Below are positions 1-10,913 of a DNA stretch of 64,000 nt, piece after piece. The stretch is from Pelecanus crispus (lineage: Eukaryota > Chordata > Aves > Pelecaniformes > Pelecanidae): the NCBI RefSeq assembly GCF_030463565.1, contig NC_134662.1, positions 620,001 through 684,000 of the forward strand, written 5' to 3'. The notes under the pieces were generated by a model. The model was not told the origin of the DNA. It did no database searches and saw only the letters and a list, made by a program, of their open reading frames with translations. The first letter of the stretch is position 1; each line of letters opens with the position of its first letter. A program made the translations under genes and the position numbers.

Positions 1-330
1 GACTCTTCTGGATCTATTTCTCCGGCCCAGCTTATTAAGGTATATCTATATCTATTCTTGTCAAATGCTTAAAACCAAAAGTGTTTGCTTTGTATTTTAA
101 AACCTTATACTGTGATCTATAGTTGGATAACTCTTGTAATGTGAACAAAACTTTAATTTAATTTTTAATAATGTAAAGTATTTATTTTAACTGTAAAATG
201 TGTGTCTATCTTGATACTGTCCTGTAAAGAGTGGTTGCCAGTTTGGGAAGATAGAAGGGGAGTACCTTATCAGCCTCAACGTAATGTTGCCATGCTACTC
301 ATCTTCAGGACACAAAGCAGCAGTACTGCA
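1..330. other. Unrecognised AT-rich stretch
   Basis: AT-rich sequence without a convincing exon, repeat or RNA gene. It runs up to the point where similarity to the olfactory receptor at 9951-10913 begins. Confidence 0.5.
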
Positions 331-971
331 GAAGCTGTTTACCATTTCTCTCCCTCCTCGATCTCGGATCAATCTCCACCACTGTCCCCAAAGCCATGGC
401 CAATTCCCTGTGGCACACCAGGGCCATGTCTTTATCTGGATGTGCTGCCCAAGTCTTTCTCTTTGGTTTTTTCATTTCAGCAGAGTGTTCCCTTCTAACC
501 ATCATGGCCTATGACTGCTACATTGCCATCTGCAAACCCCTGCACTACAGGACCCTGCTGATCCTCAAGTTCTCCTGCTCAGATGCCTAGCTCAGGGAAG
601 CTGGACTTCTTGTACTTAGTCTTTTAGTAGCTTTCATCTGTTTTGTTTTCATTGTGCTGTCCTATGTACAGATCTTCAGGGCCGTGCTGAGGATCCCCTC
701 TGAGCAGGGACACCACAAAGCCTTCTCCACGTGCCTCCCTCACCTGGCCGTGGTCTCCCTGGTTGTCAGCACTGGCATCTTTGCCTACCTGAAGCCCCAC
801 TCCATCTCCTCCGCAACCCTGGACCTGGTGCTGGCAGTTCTGTACTCAGTGGTGCCTCCAGCAGTGAACCCCCTCGGCATGAGGAACCAGGAGCTCAAGG
901 ATGCAGTGGGGAAGCTGATAACTGGGTGTTTTTCTGGAGCAATAAAATTCTATGTAGCAGTTACAATGTAG
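331..971 (+). pseudogene. Olfactory receptor pseudogene, OR14-like, truncated and deleted
   Basis: Relic of a seven-transmembrane odorant receptor (class A GPCR, plasma membrane of olfactory neurons). Similarity to the receptor at 9951-10913 starts in TM2; the start codon, N-terminus, TM1 and first loop are absent. Frame breaks around 331-395 precede a readable part (MANSLWHT onward). The TM3 end reads MAYDCYIAICKP, so the DRY arginine is cysteine. After the RTLL at the end of loop 2 there is an in-frame deletion of roughly 50 codons that removes TM4 and most of extracellular loop 2. A TAG at 588-590 stands where the other copy has tyrosine. TM6 (KAFSTCLPHLAVV) survives, but six bases are missing in TM7, so NPLIYSMRNQE reads NPLGMRNQE and the NPxxY tyrosine is lost. 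The relic ends at TAG 969-971. It cannot make a receptor. Confidence 0.9.
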
Positions 972-1134
972 CTCATCACATTACGACACCTGTGGTCTGT
1001 ATTTTTTCTTGTTTGTGTTGTGTTTTTACTTGTGATAATGTTCTCATCACCTTTCAAATTCACTCTTTGCTTTGATTTTTTGACTGAGTAGCTGTGTAAA
1101 TGTGGAGCCCTGATCTCTCTCTGTGTTTAAACAC

Positions 1135-1140
1135 AATAAA
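1135..1140 (+). promoter_or_regulatory. AATAAA polyadenylation signal downstream of the OR pseudogene
   Basis: A canonical AATAAA lies about 165 bp after the OR stop, a plausible distance for an ancestral 3' UTR. It is probably no longer used because the receptor is broken. Confidence 0.4.
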
Positions 1141-2600
1141 GCACCCTTCAGTCAATTTTTTTGTCTCAAGATCCCTCCTCCAAGAGCTTTTTGGAGCTGC
1201 AGGGGGTGGAAGGGAAAAGAGTGCTGGCATGGCAGCACTGCGAGGGAGCACCAGCCCTTGCTCTTCCAGGGCTCTTCTCTTTCCCCTTCTACACTCTCGT
1301 TCTGATCCCTTGCGTTGCTGTCAGGCCTGAGTGCTTTGGCAGCTTGGTCACAGGCGTGCTGCGTGATAGTGCTGTGACCGCAGGCAGGGACAGGCCATGG
1401 GCACTTCTGTGACAGAGCTGGCCTCCATACTAGCGTTTCCATAAAGAAAGGTGATCTCCTCAGGGCAGTGCCTGAAGCCTTAGGTCTGCTTTCAGAGTTG
1501 CTCTCAAGGAGAAACTCAAGCAAGTGCTGTGTTGAGGGAAACACCAGTGAAGAGCTCAAGTGTGTGAGTGTGCAGGACGGGGGCACACAGCAGTGTCCCT
1601 TGCACAGCCAGGCCTCCAGGGATCTCCTTGAAGGACCAGCAGAGCAGGGTCTGCTCTGTGTCCTTGTTTGCTGGACACTGCGGGCAAGGTGCCCCAGGGC
1701 AATGGTCACAGAGCAGCCCCTTGCAACCACCCTTCCCAGCACTGGCCTCTCACTCCAGCTCAGACAGGTTGTTTGTCCCTCCACGGAGGGACACCAAACG
1801 ATGAGGTCAGAAGTGCATGTTTGCATTGTCCAGAGGAGACTTCAGCATGCCCATGGTGTGCATGTGGGGAGATGAACCCGAGTGAGCACAAATGCCATCA
1901 GCTCTTGCCAGAGGTGCCATGAAGGCCAGTGGGACAGGCAGTGCCTGCAGGTCACTTTACTTGGAAAGTAACGTCCCCAGGGAAACCACCTGAATGCAGC
2001 ACTGGGATGTGCTCCCTTGACCCGAGGTGCCTGTGTCCATTCCTCCTGCCGTGGGGCATCTCAGATGGGTGCAGAGCAGGGCGATCCACCGCAGTGCTGA
2101 GGTGCCTCCCAGCCTCTGGCAGTGGCAGCAGGAGGCCAGAGGGTCATGATGCCTGCTGCAGTGCATGGCCTGTGCGTGTGCAAGGGCAGGACTCGTGCCT
2201 CTGCACAGCCCTGTGTGTGTGAGGAGTGCAGGAGGTCAGCTCCAATGGGGACACCTCAGGGGGCCCTGCCCTTCCTGGGTGTGACTCCAGGAAGAAACCC
2301 CACTGTGCCAGTGAGATTCATCTCACCCGCCTGGGACAGGCTCATGGCAAATGCTGCTGTCTGCTCACGTCACCCTTTCTGCATTGTGCCCTCCCATGTG
2401 TCAGAGCAATCAGAGAGGTGCTGGGCTCCTTGCAAAAGGCAGACATCAAACTTTTCTTCCAGAAGTACAAGGAAGAACCTTGGGAGAATCACAGGTTGGT
2501 CAACCTCACCTCAGTCCCTTGGAAGGTTAATGGCCAAATTCTCCTGCAGGCACTTCCACATCTTTGTAGGACAAGACAGGGATTGCTGAACCTGGATTGG
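1141..2600. other. OR flanking sequence, no gene seen
   Basis: GC-moderate sequence with several open but unrecognisable reading frames on both strands (for example a 224-codon minus frame at 1152-1826). None shows a domain, splice context or repetitive pattern I can name. Confidence 0.4.
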
Positions 2601-2614
2601 TAGGGGAAAGAAGG

Positions 2615-2992
2615 GGATGTTTTGTACCTGGACCTTAGCAAGGGTGTTGACTGGTTTCCCATGGTGGGTGTTGGTCTCTTCTCCCACATAGCGAGCGATA
2701 GGACGAGAGGAAATGGGCTCAGTCTGCGCCAGGGGAGGTTTATGTTGGATATTAGGAAAAATTTCTTCATGGAAAGGGTAGTCAAGAATTGGAACAGGCT
2801 GCCCAGAGAGGTGATGGAGTCACCATCCCTGGAAGTGTTCAAAAAACAGGTAGATGTGGCACTTCGGGACATAGTTTAGTCTAGTCTACCCTTGATTGGT
2901 TTAGTGTGGACTTGGTAGTGTAGGTTAATGGTTGGACTGGATGATCTTAAAGGTCTTTTCCAACCTAAATGATTCTATGATTCTATGGTCTC
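2615..2992 (+). mobile_element. CR1 LINE 3' end
   Basis: The last ORF2 codons of a CR1 non-LTR retrotransposon are readable ([20 protein letters not shown] and [13 protein letters not shown], ending 2879). They are followed by the CR1 3' UTR (ggactggatgatcttaaagg, ttttccaacc) and a terminal repeat of the attctatg type. It is heavily 5' truncated, as is usual for CR1. The same subfamily tail occurs at 42057-42405. Confidence 0.9.
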
Positions 2993-2994
2993 TA

Positions 2995-3340
2995 TAGCCA
3001 GATTGGTGATACCTGGAGTGAAGCAATGGATGATGCAGTGGGTGGGAAGTTGGCTGGTGGCTCAAGCCCAAATGTCACCAGTGGTAGAGTCCTCCTCGTG
3101 GCCACTTCCTAGTGGCATCCCTCAGTGCAAGCACCTGCGCCAACACTGTTCAATGTCTTCATTAACTCCCTGCATAATGTGACGCAGCCTTTTCAGCTCC
3201 TTTGTGGATGATGCCAAACTGGGCAGAGCGCTGAGGTGACCTCATCTCCTTAGCCTGCTTTGAGCAGGAGAGCTGAACAAGATGATGTTCAGAGGTCTTT
3301 TCCAACCTGAGTTATTCTGTGATTGAATGAATCTTTTCCT
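2995..3340 (+). mobile_element. Old CR1 remnant with reverse-transcriptase traces
   Basis: Decayed CR1 sequence. Short conserved blocks remain, including a VDDAKLG-like version of the [10 protein letters not shown] motif near 3205 and a tail (aggtcttttccaacctgag, attctgtgattg) ending about 3330. Much of ORF2 between these blocks is deleted. Confidence 0.6.
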
Positions 3341-3529
3341 TGGAGATCTTTCTGAAGACAGAGTAGAGAGAGGAAGAAGGAAAACCAGAGAGGCAGAAGT
3401 AGACATATAAGATGCACCAATAGAAATACAGCAGTTCCTCTGAGCAACGTTCCTCCACTCAAACCATGGTAGGCAATGTATTGGATGAAGTTGATGAAAC
3501 AAGCTTACTTTTGTCTGCTCATGTACTGG

Positions 3530-3980
3530 GCCACAAGGAGGGTGATGGCTGGGTACAGCATCATGTGGTCACTTGTGTCTTGGGAGCTTCTAATCCAGTA
3601 GGAATCCAATGGCTATGAAGGAGGCTGTGAGGTCACTTCTGCCTCTGGAGGTGATAGGCCAACAGCAGGACTGTGTCTGGGAAAGGGACTGTGAGGTCAC
3701 TTCTTTCTGAAACAGCTGATAGGTCAGCCCTTGACTCACAGCTGGGATCTGTGCTTTGAAGCGCACATCTGCCAGCGTCTCTGACAGGCCAGCAGAAGGC
3801 ACCTGGTTGGCACATTGACTGGGAGATGCCTTCTGCCCAAGAACCGAGGCTCACTGCAGGAAGGGGACTTCTCTTTTGGTTGTCATGTCTCTTCTGCCTG
3901 AGTACATGATGGGACAGCAGCAGGCACGCAGCTTGCTCATGTCTATCCGAGAAGCTGAAAGGGCAGCAGCAGGCTTGGAA
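3530..3980. repeat. Degenerate tandem repeat, about 64-bp unit
   Basis: The block tgtgaggtcacttct recurs at 3626 and 3690, each time followed by ctg-rich text and tgatagg(c/t)ca. Weaker copies lie before and after. It looks like a decayed minisatellite. Confidence 0.4.
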
Positions 3981-3983
3981 GAT

Positions 3984-4250
3984 CATAGAATCATAGAATC
4001 ATAAAATGCTTTGGGTCAGAAGGGACCTTTAGAGCTCACCCAGCCCAACTGCCCTGCAGTGAGCAGGGACAGCTTTAACCAGATCAGGGTGCTCAGAGCC
4101 CCGTCCAACCTGACCGGGAATGTTTCTAGGGATGGGGCCTCCACTACCTCTCTGGGCAACTTGTTCCAGTGCCTGACAACCCTCATTGTAAAAAATTTCT
4201 TTCTTATGTCCAGTCTAAATCTATTCTTCTTTAGTTTAAATCAGATGATG
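3984..4250 (-). mobile_element. CR1 LINE 3' end (reverse)
   Basis: Reverse-oriented CR1 tail. It begins with the terminal catagaatcatagaatcat repeat, continues with gggtcagaagggacctttag and runs into the ORF2 C-terminus (complement of aaatttctttcttatgtcca). It is the same subfamily as 50480-52394, which carries the same 3' end. Confidence 0.9.
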
Positions 4251-5375
4251 GTGAGGTTCCTTCTGTCTGGTGAGCTGAAAAGCCACAAGAAGGCTGATGG
4301 GTTGGGATGCCTGCTTGAAGGGTTGTTTCCCACATGCTGGAGCTTTCCTTGCACGTAGGAAAGAGCAGGAGAGAGAAACACTGCCACACAGTGCAGCTTG
4401 GAAGGTGGAGATTGGACATGAGGAGGAAGAAATGTCACTCAAAGGGTAGTGCTGAGGGACATGAAGTCCTGCAGAAGGAGTATGACATCAGTCCATCTCT
4501 CCGTGTTTCAAGGAACAGAGTGTGAGGGTGGACAGACGTCAGTGAATGCATGGAAATGCCAGGGTGAGAGCAAGGTGGGGAAGCGAGGTGGGTGCCTACA
4601 GCCTGCAGGGAAAAAGAAGCAGCTGTGGGACAGCGCAGGACAACCTGTGGCAGAGATGGCAAAGAGCGCTGGCAAAGCTGGAAGTTGCCAAGAGAACCCA
4701 AGCCTTTGTGCCCCTGGGTATGGCAATTGTCTCTGCCACCAAGGCCCATGAGCAGACACATTGTGCTAAGGCACTGGGGGGGGCCTCATGGCGTCCTTGT
4801 ACACCCCCAGGAAGGCTGGGAGCTGTCACACCCTTGGCCTTCACTCAGCATCACACCCCCGACATCCCAGTGCCCCAGGAAGGGCCCTGAGCAAGGTGTG
4901 AAGGACAGGATCTGCCTTCCATGGGGCTGGGGGTCAGGCCTTGGCCTTTCTGCTTCATCAAACAAAGCCAGGGGTTTCTCAGCAGCTGAGCTGCCTGCAC
5001 ATTACCTTTGCCTCCCTGCAATCACAGCCTCCAATTCTCTGCTCTAACGAGTCCCTTGGGAGGCTTTGTCAGTAATGGCCCTCAGTGGGACTCATTAATG
5101 CTTCATGGTACTTTGGGTTTTGCTTTTGACATTGAGTCTTGGAGAGGTTTGTGCAATCTCCTCTCAGTACCTGAGGTTCAAGGACTCAGCCCCAAATACT
5201 CCATAGCGCTCATTAACATCAAGCAAGCCCTAACAAGCTGTGTCTCTTTCTGTAATTGTCTTCTACTCTTGTACAGTTCATTAGAGAGAGGTTTCCTAGT
5301 GCACTTCTGGAGAAAGATTTCAAAGAACTTCTAATAACAATGAATGTTTGTTTTAAAGGGTGCAGTTTATTATAT
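4251..5375. other. No gene or repeat recognised
   Basis: Mixed-composition sequence with overlapping short ORFs on both strands (4435-5047). None has a recognisable domain. Confidence 0.4.
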
Positions 5376-5380
5376 TTCAG

Positions 5381-5950
5381 TGTCGTGGTTTAGCCCCAGC
5401 CAGCAACTAAGCACCATGCAGCCGCTCGCTCACTCCCCCTGCCCCGATGGGATGGGGGAGAGAATCAGAGGAGTAAGAGTGAGAAACAATCCTGGGTTGA
5501 CATAAGAACAGTTTAATAATTGAAATAAAGTAAAATAGTAATGATAGTAATAACAACATAATAATGATAATAATAATAACAATATACAAAGCAGGTGATG
5601 CGCAATGCAATTGCTCACCACCCGCCGACCAATACCCAGACAGTTCCTGAGCAGCAATTGCTGCTCCCCGGCCAACCCCCCCCCAGTTTATATACTGAGC
5701 ATGATGTCATATGGCATGGAATAGCCCTTTGGTCAGTTTGGATCAACTATTCTGGCTGTGCCCCCTCCCAGTTTCTTGTGCACCTGGCAGAGCATGGGAA
5801 GCTGAAAAGTCCTTGACTGGCATAAGCAGTACTTAGCAACAACTAAAACATCAGCATGTTATCAACATTCTTCTCCTACTAAATCCAAAACACAGCACTA
5901 TGCCTGCTACTAGGAAGAAAATTAACTCTATCCCAGCCGAAACCAGGACA
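5381..5950 (-). mobile_element. Solo LTR of an ERV-L-like retrovirus, with 5-bp target duplication
   Basis: A complete LTR. On the minus strand it starts TGTCCTGGTTTCGGCTGGG and ends ACTAAACCACGACA, so it has the TG...CA ends. It is flanked by a perfect 5-bp target-site duplication, ttcag at 5376-5380 and 5951-5955. A TATA box (minus TATATAAAC) lies near 5687. Near-identical copies lie at 26770-27324 and 61281-61844, and a more diverged one at 13618-14179. No internal viral sequence adjoins it, so it is a solo LTR left by recombination between the two LTRs of one provirus. Confidence 0.92.
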
Positions 5951-5955
5951 TTCAG

Positions 5956-8085
5956 TTTAGAGAAGAGAGGATGGCAGCCTTCTTGGAGTGCTATTGACCC
6001 AGGGTCTCTCCCAAGGGGGTCTGGACTGGTAGGAGAAGCTGTCCCTTGAGCTCTGACACAGCATGGACACCCTTGCTCCTCACCTCCCCAAGCCCATCAT
6101 GGCTCTCATCAGCCCCCTGGCACTTGCATCCCTTGTCCTTACATCAGACTTCTCCTCTGCACTCTGCAGCTGGATGGTACAGCTCCTTTGTGCCAGCCCC
6201 CACCTGCTTGCCTTCAAGACCTGGCTGCACAAAGGCAAAGGGGGATTTCTCTTATTTTTGAAGAAGCAAAATAAGACTAAGACTCACCATTGCAATCAAA
6301 TACCCTCCTCAACCGTATGCCGAGTACAAGCTGCCACCAATGAGGTTCACCTTCCACAAGGCATAATCATGCCCAAAATGTTTGAGACAGAAAGGAAATG
6401 GTAAAATAAAGAGAACTAAATAGTTGGCTAAAGACAGAATGAGATAGACTACTGAAAGATAGGCAAGCTTTTAACTCCCTCAAGCTCAAAGCAGCTATGG
6501 GATAGTTGAGAGGTGTCTGAATGATCAAAAAGTAAGGGGAAGGGAACTCTAGAGAGCAATTTCAAGTGTTTGTGTGCAGATAGGCTGCTGGCAAGGAGAC
6601 TTCAGACATGGTCAATTTAGTTAGAACGCTCTGGAAATACGTGAACAATGAGGGAGATGAAATGCACAGCCCAGTAGAGAGAGGACTGACAATGCAACTA
6701 TAGAGGAAGGTCAAGGTTCTCCTCTTGTTACTCCTGTGGATCCTAAAAACTGCTCATTTTGATCTCAGGGGAAAACACTGATGTTTCATTAAAAGCATTC
6801 AATTGTTTCAGCTGATGGGGTCATGCTGATACTCTTAAAGACGTTTAAAAATTCCTGAGGTTTTCAGGCAGCGCTTCACTGTCTGAGCGCAAGCATGCAG
6901 GGCTACGTGGAGAGGAGCCAGTGTCTCTGCAGCCCATGCCTGGGACTGGCAGCTGTCACACAGGACCTGCTGGAGACGAGAGCCCCTCACACGCTGCAGC
7001 TGGAGCCTGGGCAGAGGGTCCCGGGGCACCTACAGCAGCACCACGCGCCCGTGTCCCTGTGACTGCCTCCCACCCCAATTGTACCATCACTGGCTTTTGC
7101 AAACAAAGGCAGTACACAAAATCCCCCAGAGATCTGTATATTAAAACAAGACAAATCAAAGCATGGAGGATAACAACATCAACAATGTTTGAAGCTTAAA
7201 GTGGTAATAGGACATTTCCTTCCCTCTGTATCTTTCATTCTATTTCTTTGTTTCTTCATTTTTTTAAAAAGTTCTTCAAATTTCCATCTTCCTGAGGCCA
7301 ACTGCATTAAGAAATGTAATTTTTGTTTCTTGCACAGAGCCCAGGGCCCCGAAGAACCTCCCAGCCCTGCACTGTCCATGCCACCTCTAACTCTTGGCAC
7401 AGAGCGAGTCATGCTTAGAGGTGTTGACTACTCTTGCCTGTGGAGGAAAGCAGGGTACAAAGCTCCAGTGAAACGCTCCCTTTTTGGATGGCCAAATGTG
7501 ACCTCTTCTCATCAAGTCTGTGCTGTCTTTCTGTGTGACTGTATGGAAAAACCTGCATTTACTTATAGGTAAATGTATAAAAAATTAATAGGTGGGTGCA
7601 GTCACTCAGCGAAATACATTTCCTAGCAGCACCCTCAAGGGACAATCTTTGTTCTGAGGAATTACTGTATTTCTGTGGCTTGGCGCTCCGTCCCCTGCCC
7701 CACGCGGCACGGGGAGCAGGGTTCCCTCAGCTGCCTGCCTTGTGCTCACAACACACTCAGAGAAGCCCCTCTGGGTGCCCTCCCCATGCACGGCCATTTC
7801 CAGCCACCGCTGAGCTTGGCCTTTGCTGGCTCCATCCCTGCACCCACAGGCCAGGGGTCCATCTGCCTCCTGGGCAGCCTCTTCCCCCTCCAGCCTCCCT
7901 GACCTTCCTTCTGCAGGGTCACCTCCTAAGTCGTGGGGGTCCCTCTTCATCCACGCTGACCTCTTGCCAGGCCCTGCATCCGACTGCCGCCTTCGTGTGC
8001 TTTGAGGACATTGTCCCTGAAGATCCAGGAGGGACTCACAGCCCCTGTGTCCTCCAGGACAGGCCAAGCTCATCCTCAGCTAACT
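5956..8085. other. No gene recognised
   Basis: Sequence between the solo LTR and the next ERV fragment. It contains several open frames (6063-6404 +, 7189-7572 +, 7596-8087 +) with no domain, repeat or splice pattern that I recognise. Confidence 0.4.
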
Positions 8086-8089
8086 GAAA

Positions 8090-8450
8090 TCAGCTCTCCT
8101 GCACTCCGCCACTGTCATTCTGTGTTTTATAGGCCTCTAGTCTCTTTTGAGGCTTGTTCCAGAATGTTCTCCATCTTCTGCGCAGGCTCCACTGTGGGGG
8201 GGATGGTTGCAAGGGGTATTTTGGGGGTCTTTTGGGTGGTTGTGAGCCCCTTCCTCAAATGAACTCTGCATGACCTTTGGCCATCAGAAGGCGGAACTGT
8301 GAATCCTCTGACACACCTCGTTCGTGCCAACCGGCTTCTCAGCTGTGGTGCTATGGAAGTGATGACTATGGAGCCCTTAACTTGTCTCTTTGCACACCTT
8401 AATGTGCCTCACCACAATGTTTGAGACTTTAACTCTTTAAGCCTCTGACA
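8090..8450 (-). mobile_element. Truncated 3' LTR of a second ERV family
   Basis: On the minus strand the LTR starts at 8450 with TGTCAGAGGCTTAAAG directly after a purine tract. It stays similar to the complete LTR at 55975-56720 (shared caccacaatgtttgagac, tgacctttggccat, gagccccttcctca) as far as a TATA-like cctataaaa near 8130. It is cut off before the R/U5 part. Its position downstream of integrase and an env-like region marks it as the 3' LTR of the fragment that extends to about 9940. Confidence 0.75.
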
Positions 8451-8461
8451 CTTCCCCGTGG
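8451..8461 (-). promoter_or_regulatory. Polypurine tract before the 3' LTR
   Basis: Minus-strand ccacggggaag lies immediately before the LTR TG. This is where a retroviral plus-strand primer would be. It fixes the LTR boundary at 8450. Confidence 0.6.
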
Positions 8462-8496
8462 CTCAAACATTGTATCATCTTCGTCCAGGGAGGTGA

Positions 8497-9200
8497 TTAT
8501 GTGAATAACGGAGAGTTGAGAGGGAGGATAGAGAAGATAAAAGTCATGAGAACATACATTTCACAATTGCAAGGCCTATCATCAACAACAAGAACCCACA
8601 GCTCCACGCTAGAACAATATTTAATAGACTCAAAATATTTTCCCCCTACAGGTGTTCCCCAACAGGATATGTTATTACAGGGAATGTATCTTCCACTATT
8701 GGTTTCCTTGTAGGTCTTTGTCATCAGACTTTGTGGTACGCTGGTGTTCAAAATTTCACAACAAGATGCATTCCATAGGTTTTTCCCATGTAGGGTTGTT
8801 CAGGATTTGATACAAGGTCCCTCTAATGTCTTCCCATGTGGGTTTTGGATTTGATACATTTTGATTTTTGAGTGCTTCATCTAGCATTTTTGAAGCAAAA
8901 TAAGGCAAACTTTACCACCCATACTGTTGTCACACTTTCTGTGAACTCAAAATGGGCATACCAATTCCCCCCACACAATCACAAAAAGAGTAAGGTGAAT
9001 GCCTTTACCCCAGCTGTGGTGGAGAAGAAACAGATTTTCCCATCCACCTTTCCCCAATACAAAACCAGGCCTAGTAGGATCAGGCAACCAACGCAAACAA
9101 TGACCCACTCAGAAACAGGCATCATAAGTCCCATGGTGGGTTTCTGGCAACCTGTGAAACATCTATGTAAAGATGAACAATAATTAAAAGGATGGTACAA
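8497..9200 (-). pseudogene. Env-like region of an endogenous retrovirus (broken)
   Basis: Reading down the minus strand from 9200 there is a frame with one strongly hydrophobic segment (VIVCVGCLILLGLVLYW) followed by a basic stretch. A TGA interrupts it at about 8979, after which the same frame resumes for some 30 codons. A second frame (8751-8497) carries several cysteines. The order integrase, this region, polypurine tract, LTR is that of env in a retrovirus. I see no furin site or CX6CC motif, so the env assignment rests mainly on position. Confidence 0.35.
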
Positions 9201-9245
9201 TTCACTGGGTATGAATTTGGTGATCTCTCCCGTGTGCGTCAGGGG

Positions 9246-9940
9246 CTACCCAGGTTCATGAGGTTTCAGGGTTTGCTTTAGGAGCCCATTGGTACGTTCA
9301 ACAATGCCATTTGCCTGGGGGTAGTATGGAGTGCGAAAACTCCATTGGATCCCTTCATCCCGTGCCCACTCCTGAACCAGCCCGGCAGTAAAGTGGCTTC
9401 CGTTATCTGATTGGATTGACTGGGGTTTTGGTAGGTAACTAAACCATAGCTTCAACCCTTTCACCATGTTGTCCCCCGTTGCCCGTCATACTGCTTCTGC
9501 TTCAGTTAGTCCTGACTCCACTTCAACCCCTACTAGTACATATTGTTTCCCGTCAGAGTTCCAAAATGGACTGATGTAGTCCACTTGCCAGGTTTCCCAG
9601 AGGCCCTTTCCATTCCGTAAATGGAGAGAGGGTTGCAAGTGATGTCTTCCGAGCCAGGTACGCCAGTGACTACAAGCAGAACTGATCATGTTGCACCGCT
9701 CCTTCCAGCCCTGCCACCAGCTTCTTTGACAAGGTCTTTAATGCCTGAATGACCATGCTTCACGTGTAACTACTCTAACAGATGCTCCCACTTTTCTTCT
9801 TCAGCTTCTGCTGCCATTGCAGCTAAGCAGGCGAGTGAATCTACTTGATTATGTCAAATGTGGGCTGGGTGACTCCCCTTTTGATGTGCAGCTACCCATC
9901 CCACCAAAAAGGTCCCCCATTTAGAGGGGACAGGCTGGGC
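9246..9940 (-). pseudogene. ERV integrase fragment with nonsense codons
   Basis: Catalytic core of a retroviral integrase, the enzyme that joins viral cDNA to host DNA. Reading from about 9940 downward, remnants of the zinc-binding N-terminus come first (HVKHGHSGIKDLVKEA near 9770, with an in-frame TAG just before it). Then come WQVDYISP with the first catalytic Asp, QSDNGSHFTA with the second, and YYPQANGIVERTNGLLKQ with the catalytic Glu. A TGA at about 9486-9488 splits the core in two within one frame, and the frame ends at 9246. The upstream end abuts the OR downstream flank near 9940, so the rest of pol and gag are missing here. Confidence 0.85.
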
Positions 9941-9950
9941 CTGTAATGAG

Positions 9951-10913
9951 TTAAATTATAACTGCTCTGCAGAAGAGGTTTCTTTCTTCAGAAAAGCACC
10001 CAGTTATCAGTTTCCCCACAGCGTCCTTGAGCTCCTGGTTCCTCATGCTGTAGATGAGGGGGTTCACTGCTGGAGGCACCACCGAGTACAGAACTGCCAG
10101 CACCAGGTCAAGGGTTGGGGAGGAGATGGAGAGGGGCTTCAGGTAGGCAAACATGGCCGTGATCAAAAACAGGGAGACCACGGCCAGGTGAGGGAGGCAC
10201 GTGGAGAAGGCTTTGTGGCATCCCTGCTCAGAGGGGATCCTCAGCACGGCCCTGAAGATCTGCACATACGACACCACAATGAAAACAAAACATCCCAAAA
10301 AAAGAAAACCACTAACCACAAGAAGTCCAACTTCCCTGAGGTAGGCATCTGAGCAGGAGAGCTTGAGAATCTGTGGGATTTCACAGAAGAACTGTCCCAC
10401 AGCACTGCCTTGGCAAAGGGGTAGTAAAAATGTATTAGCAGTGTGCAACACAGCATAGAGAATCCCACTGCCCCAGGCAGCTGCTGCCATGTGGACACAA
10501 GCCCTGCTGTCCAAGAGGGTCCCGTAATGCGGGGGTTTGCAGATGGCAACGTAGCAGTCGTAGGCCATGATGGTGAGAAGACAATACTCTGCTGACATGA
10601 AAAAGACAGACAGAAAGAGTTGGCCAGCACATCCCAAGTAGGAGATGGCCCTGGTGTCCCACAGGGAATTGGCCATGGCTTTGGGGACAGTGGTGGAGAT
10701 GGATCCCAGGTCAAGGAGGGAGAGGTTGTGGAGGAACAAGTACATGGGGGTGTGGAGGCAGTGGTCACAGGCGGTGGCGGTGATGATGAGGCCGTTGGCC
10801 AGGAGGGCAGCCAGGTAGATGCCCAGGAAGAGTCAGAAGTGCAGGAGCTGCAGCTCCCGTGTGTCTGTGAATGCCAGGAGGAGGAACTCAGTGATGGAGC
10901 TGCTGTTGGACAT
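9951..10913 (-). pseudogene. Olfactory receptor, OR14-like, one nonsense codon
   Basis: A single-exon odorant receptor of the avian-expanded OR14-like group: ATG at 10913, 320 codons, TAA at 9951-9953, the usual length for the family. The frame is open except for TGA at 10833-10835 (codon 27), where the family normally has tryptophan (LHF-stop-LFLGIY). Visible landmarks are MSNSSSITEFLLLAF at the N-terminus (N-glycosylation site NSS), LANGLI in TM1, PMYLFLHNLSLLDLG in TM2, MAYDCYVAICKP after TM3, KAFSTCLPHLAVV in TM6 and NPLIYSMRNQELKDA in TM7. The DRY arginine is cysteine (CGC to TGC is a CpG transition), which would impair G-protein coupling even without the stop. It could be a recent pseudogene, a stop-polymorphic allele or a sequencing error at one base. 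Confidence 0.9.

Noticed and set aside
6063-6404. 113-codon plus frame with a hydrophobic start, as a secreted peptide gene
   Set aside because: No signal-peptide cleavage pattern or family similarity that I can support, and no promoter or splice context.
10833-10835. TGA in the OR read as selenocysteine
   Set aside because: Olfactory receptors are not selenoproteins, the site is normally Trp, and a one-base change TGG to TGA explains it.
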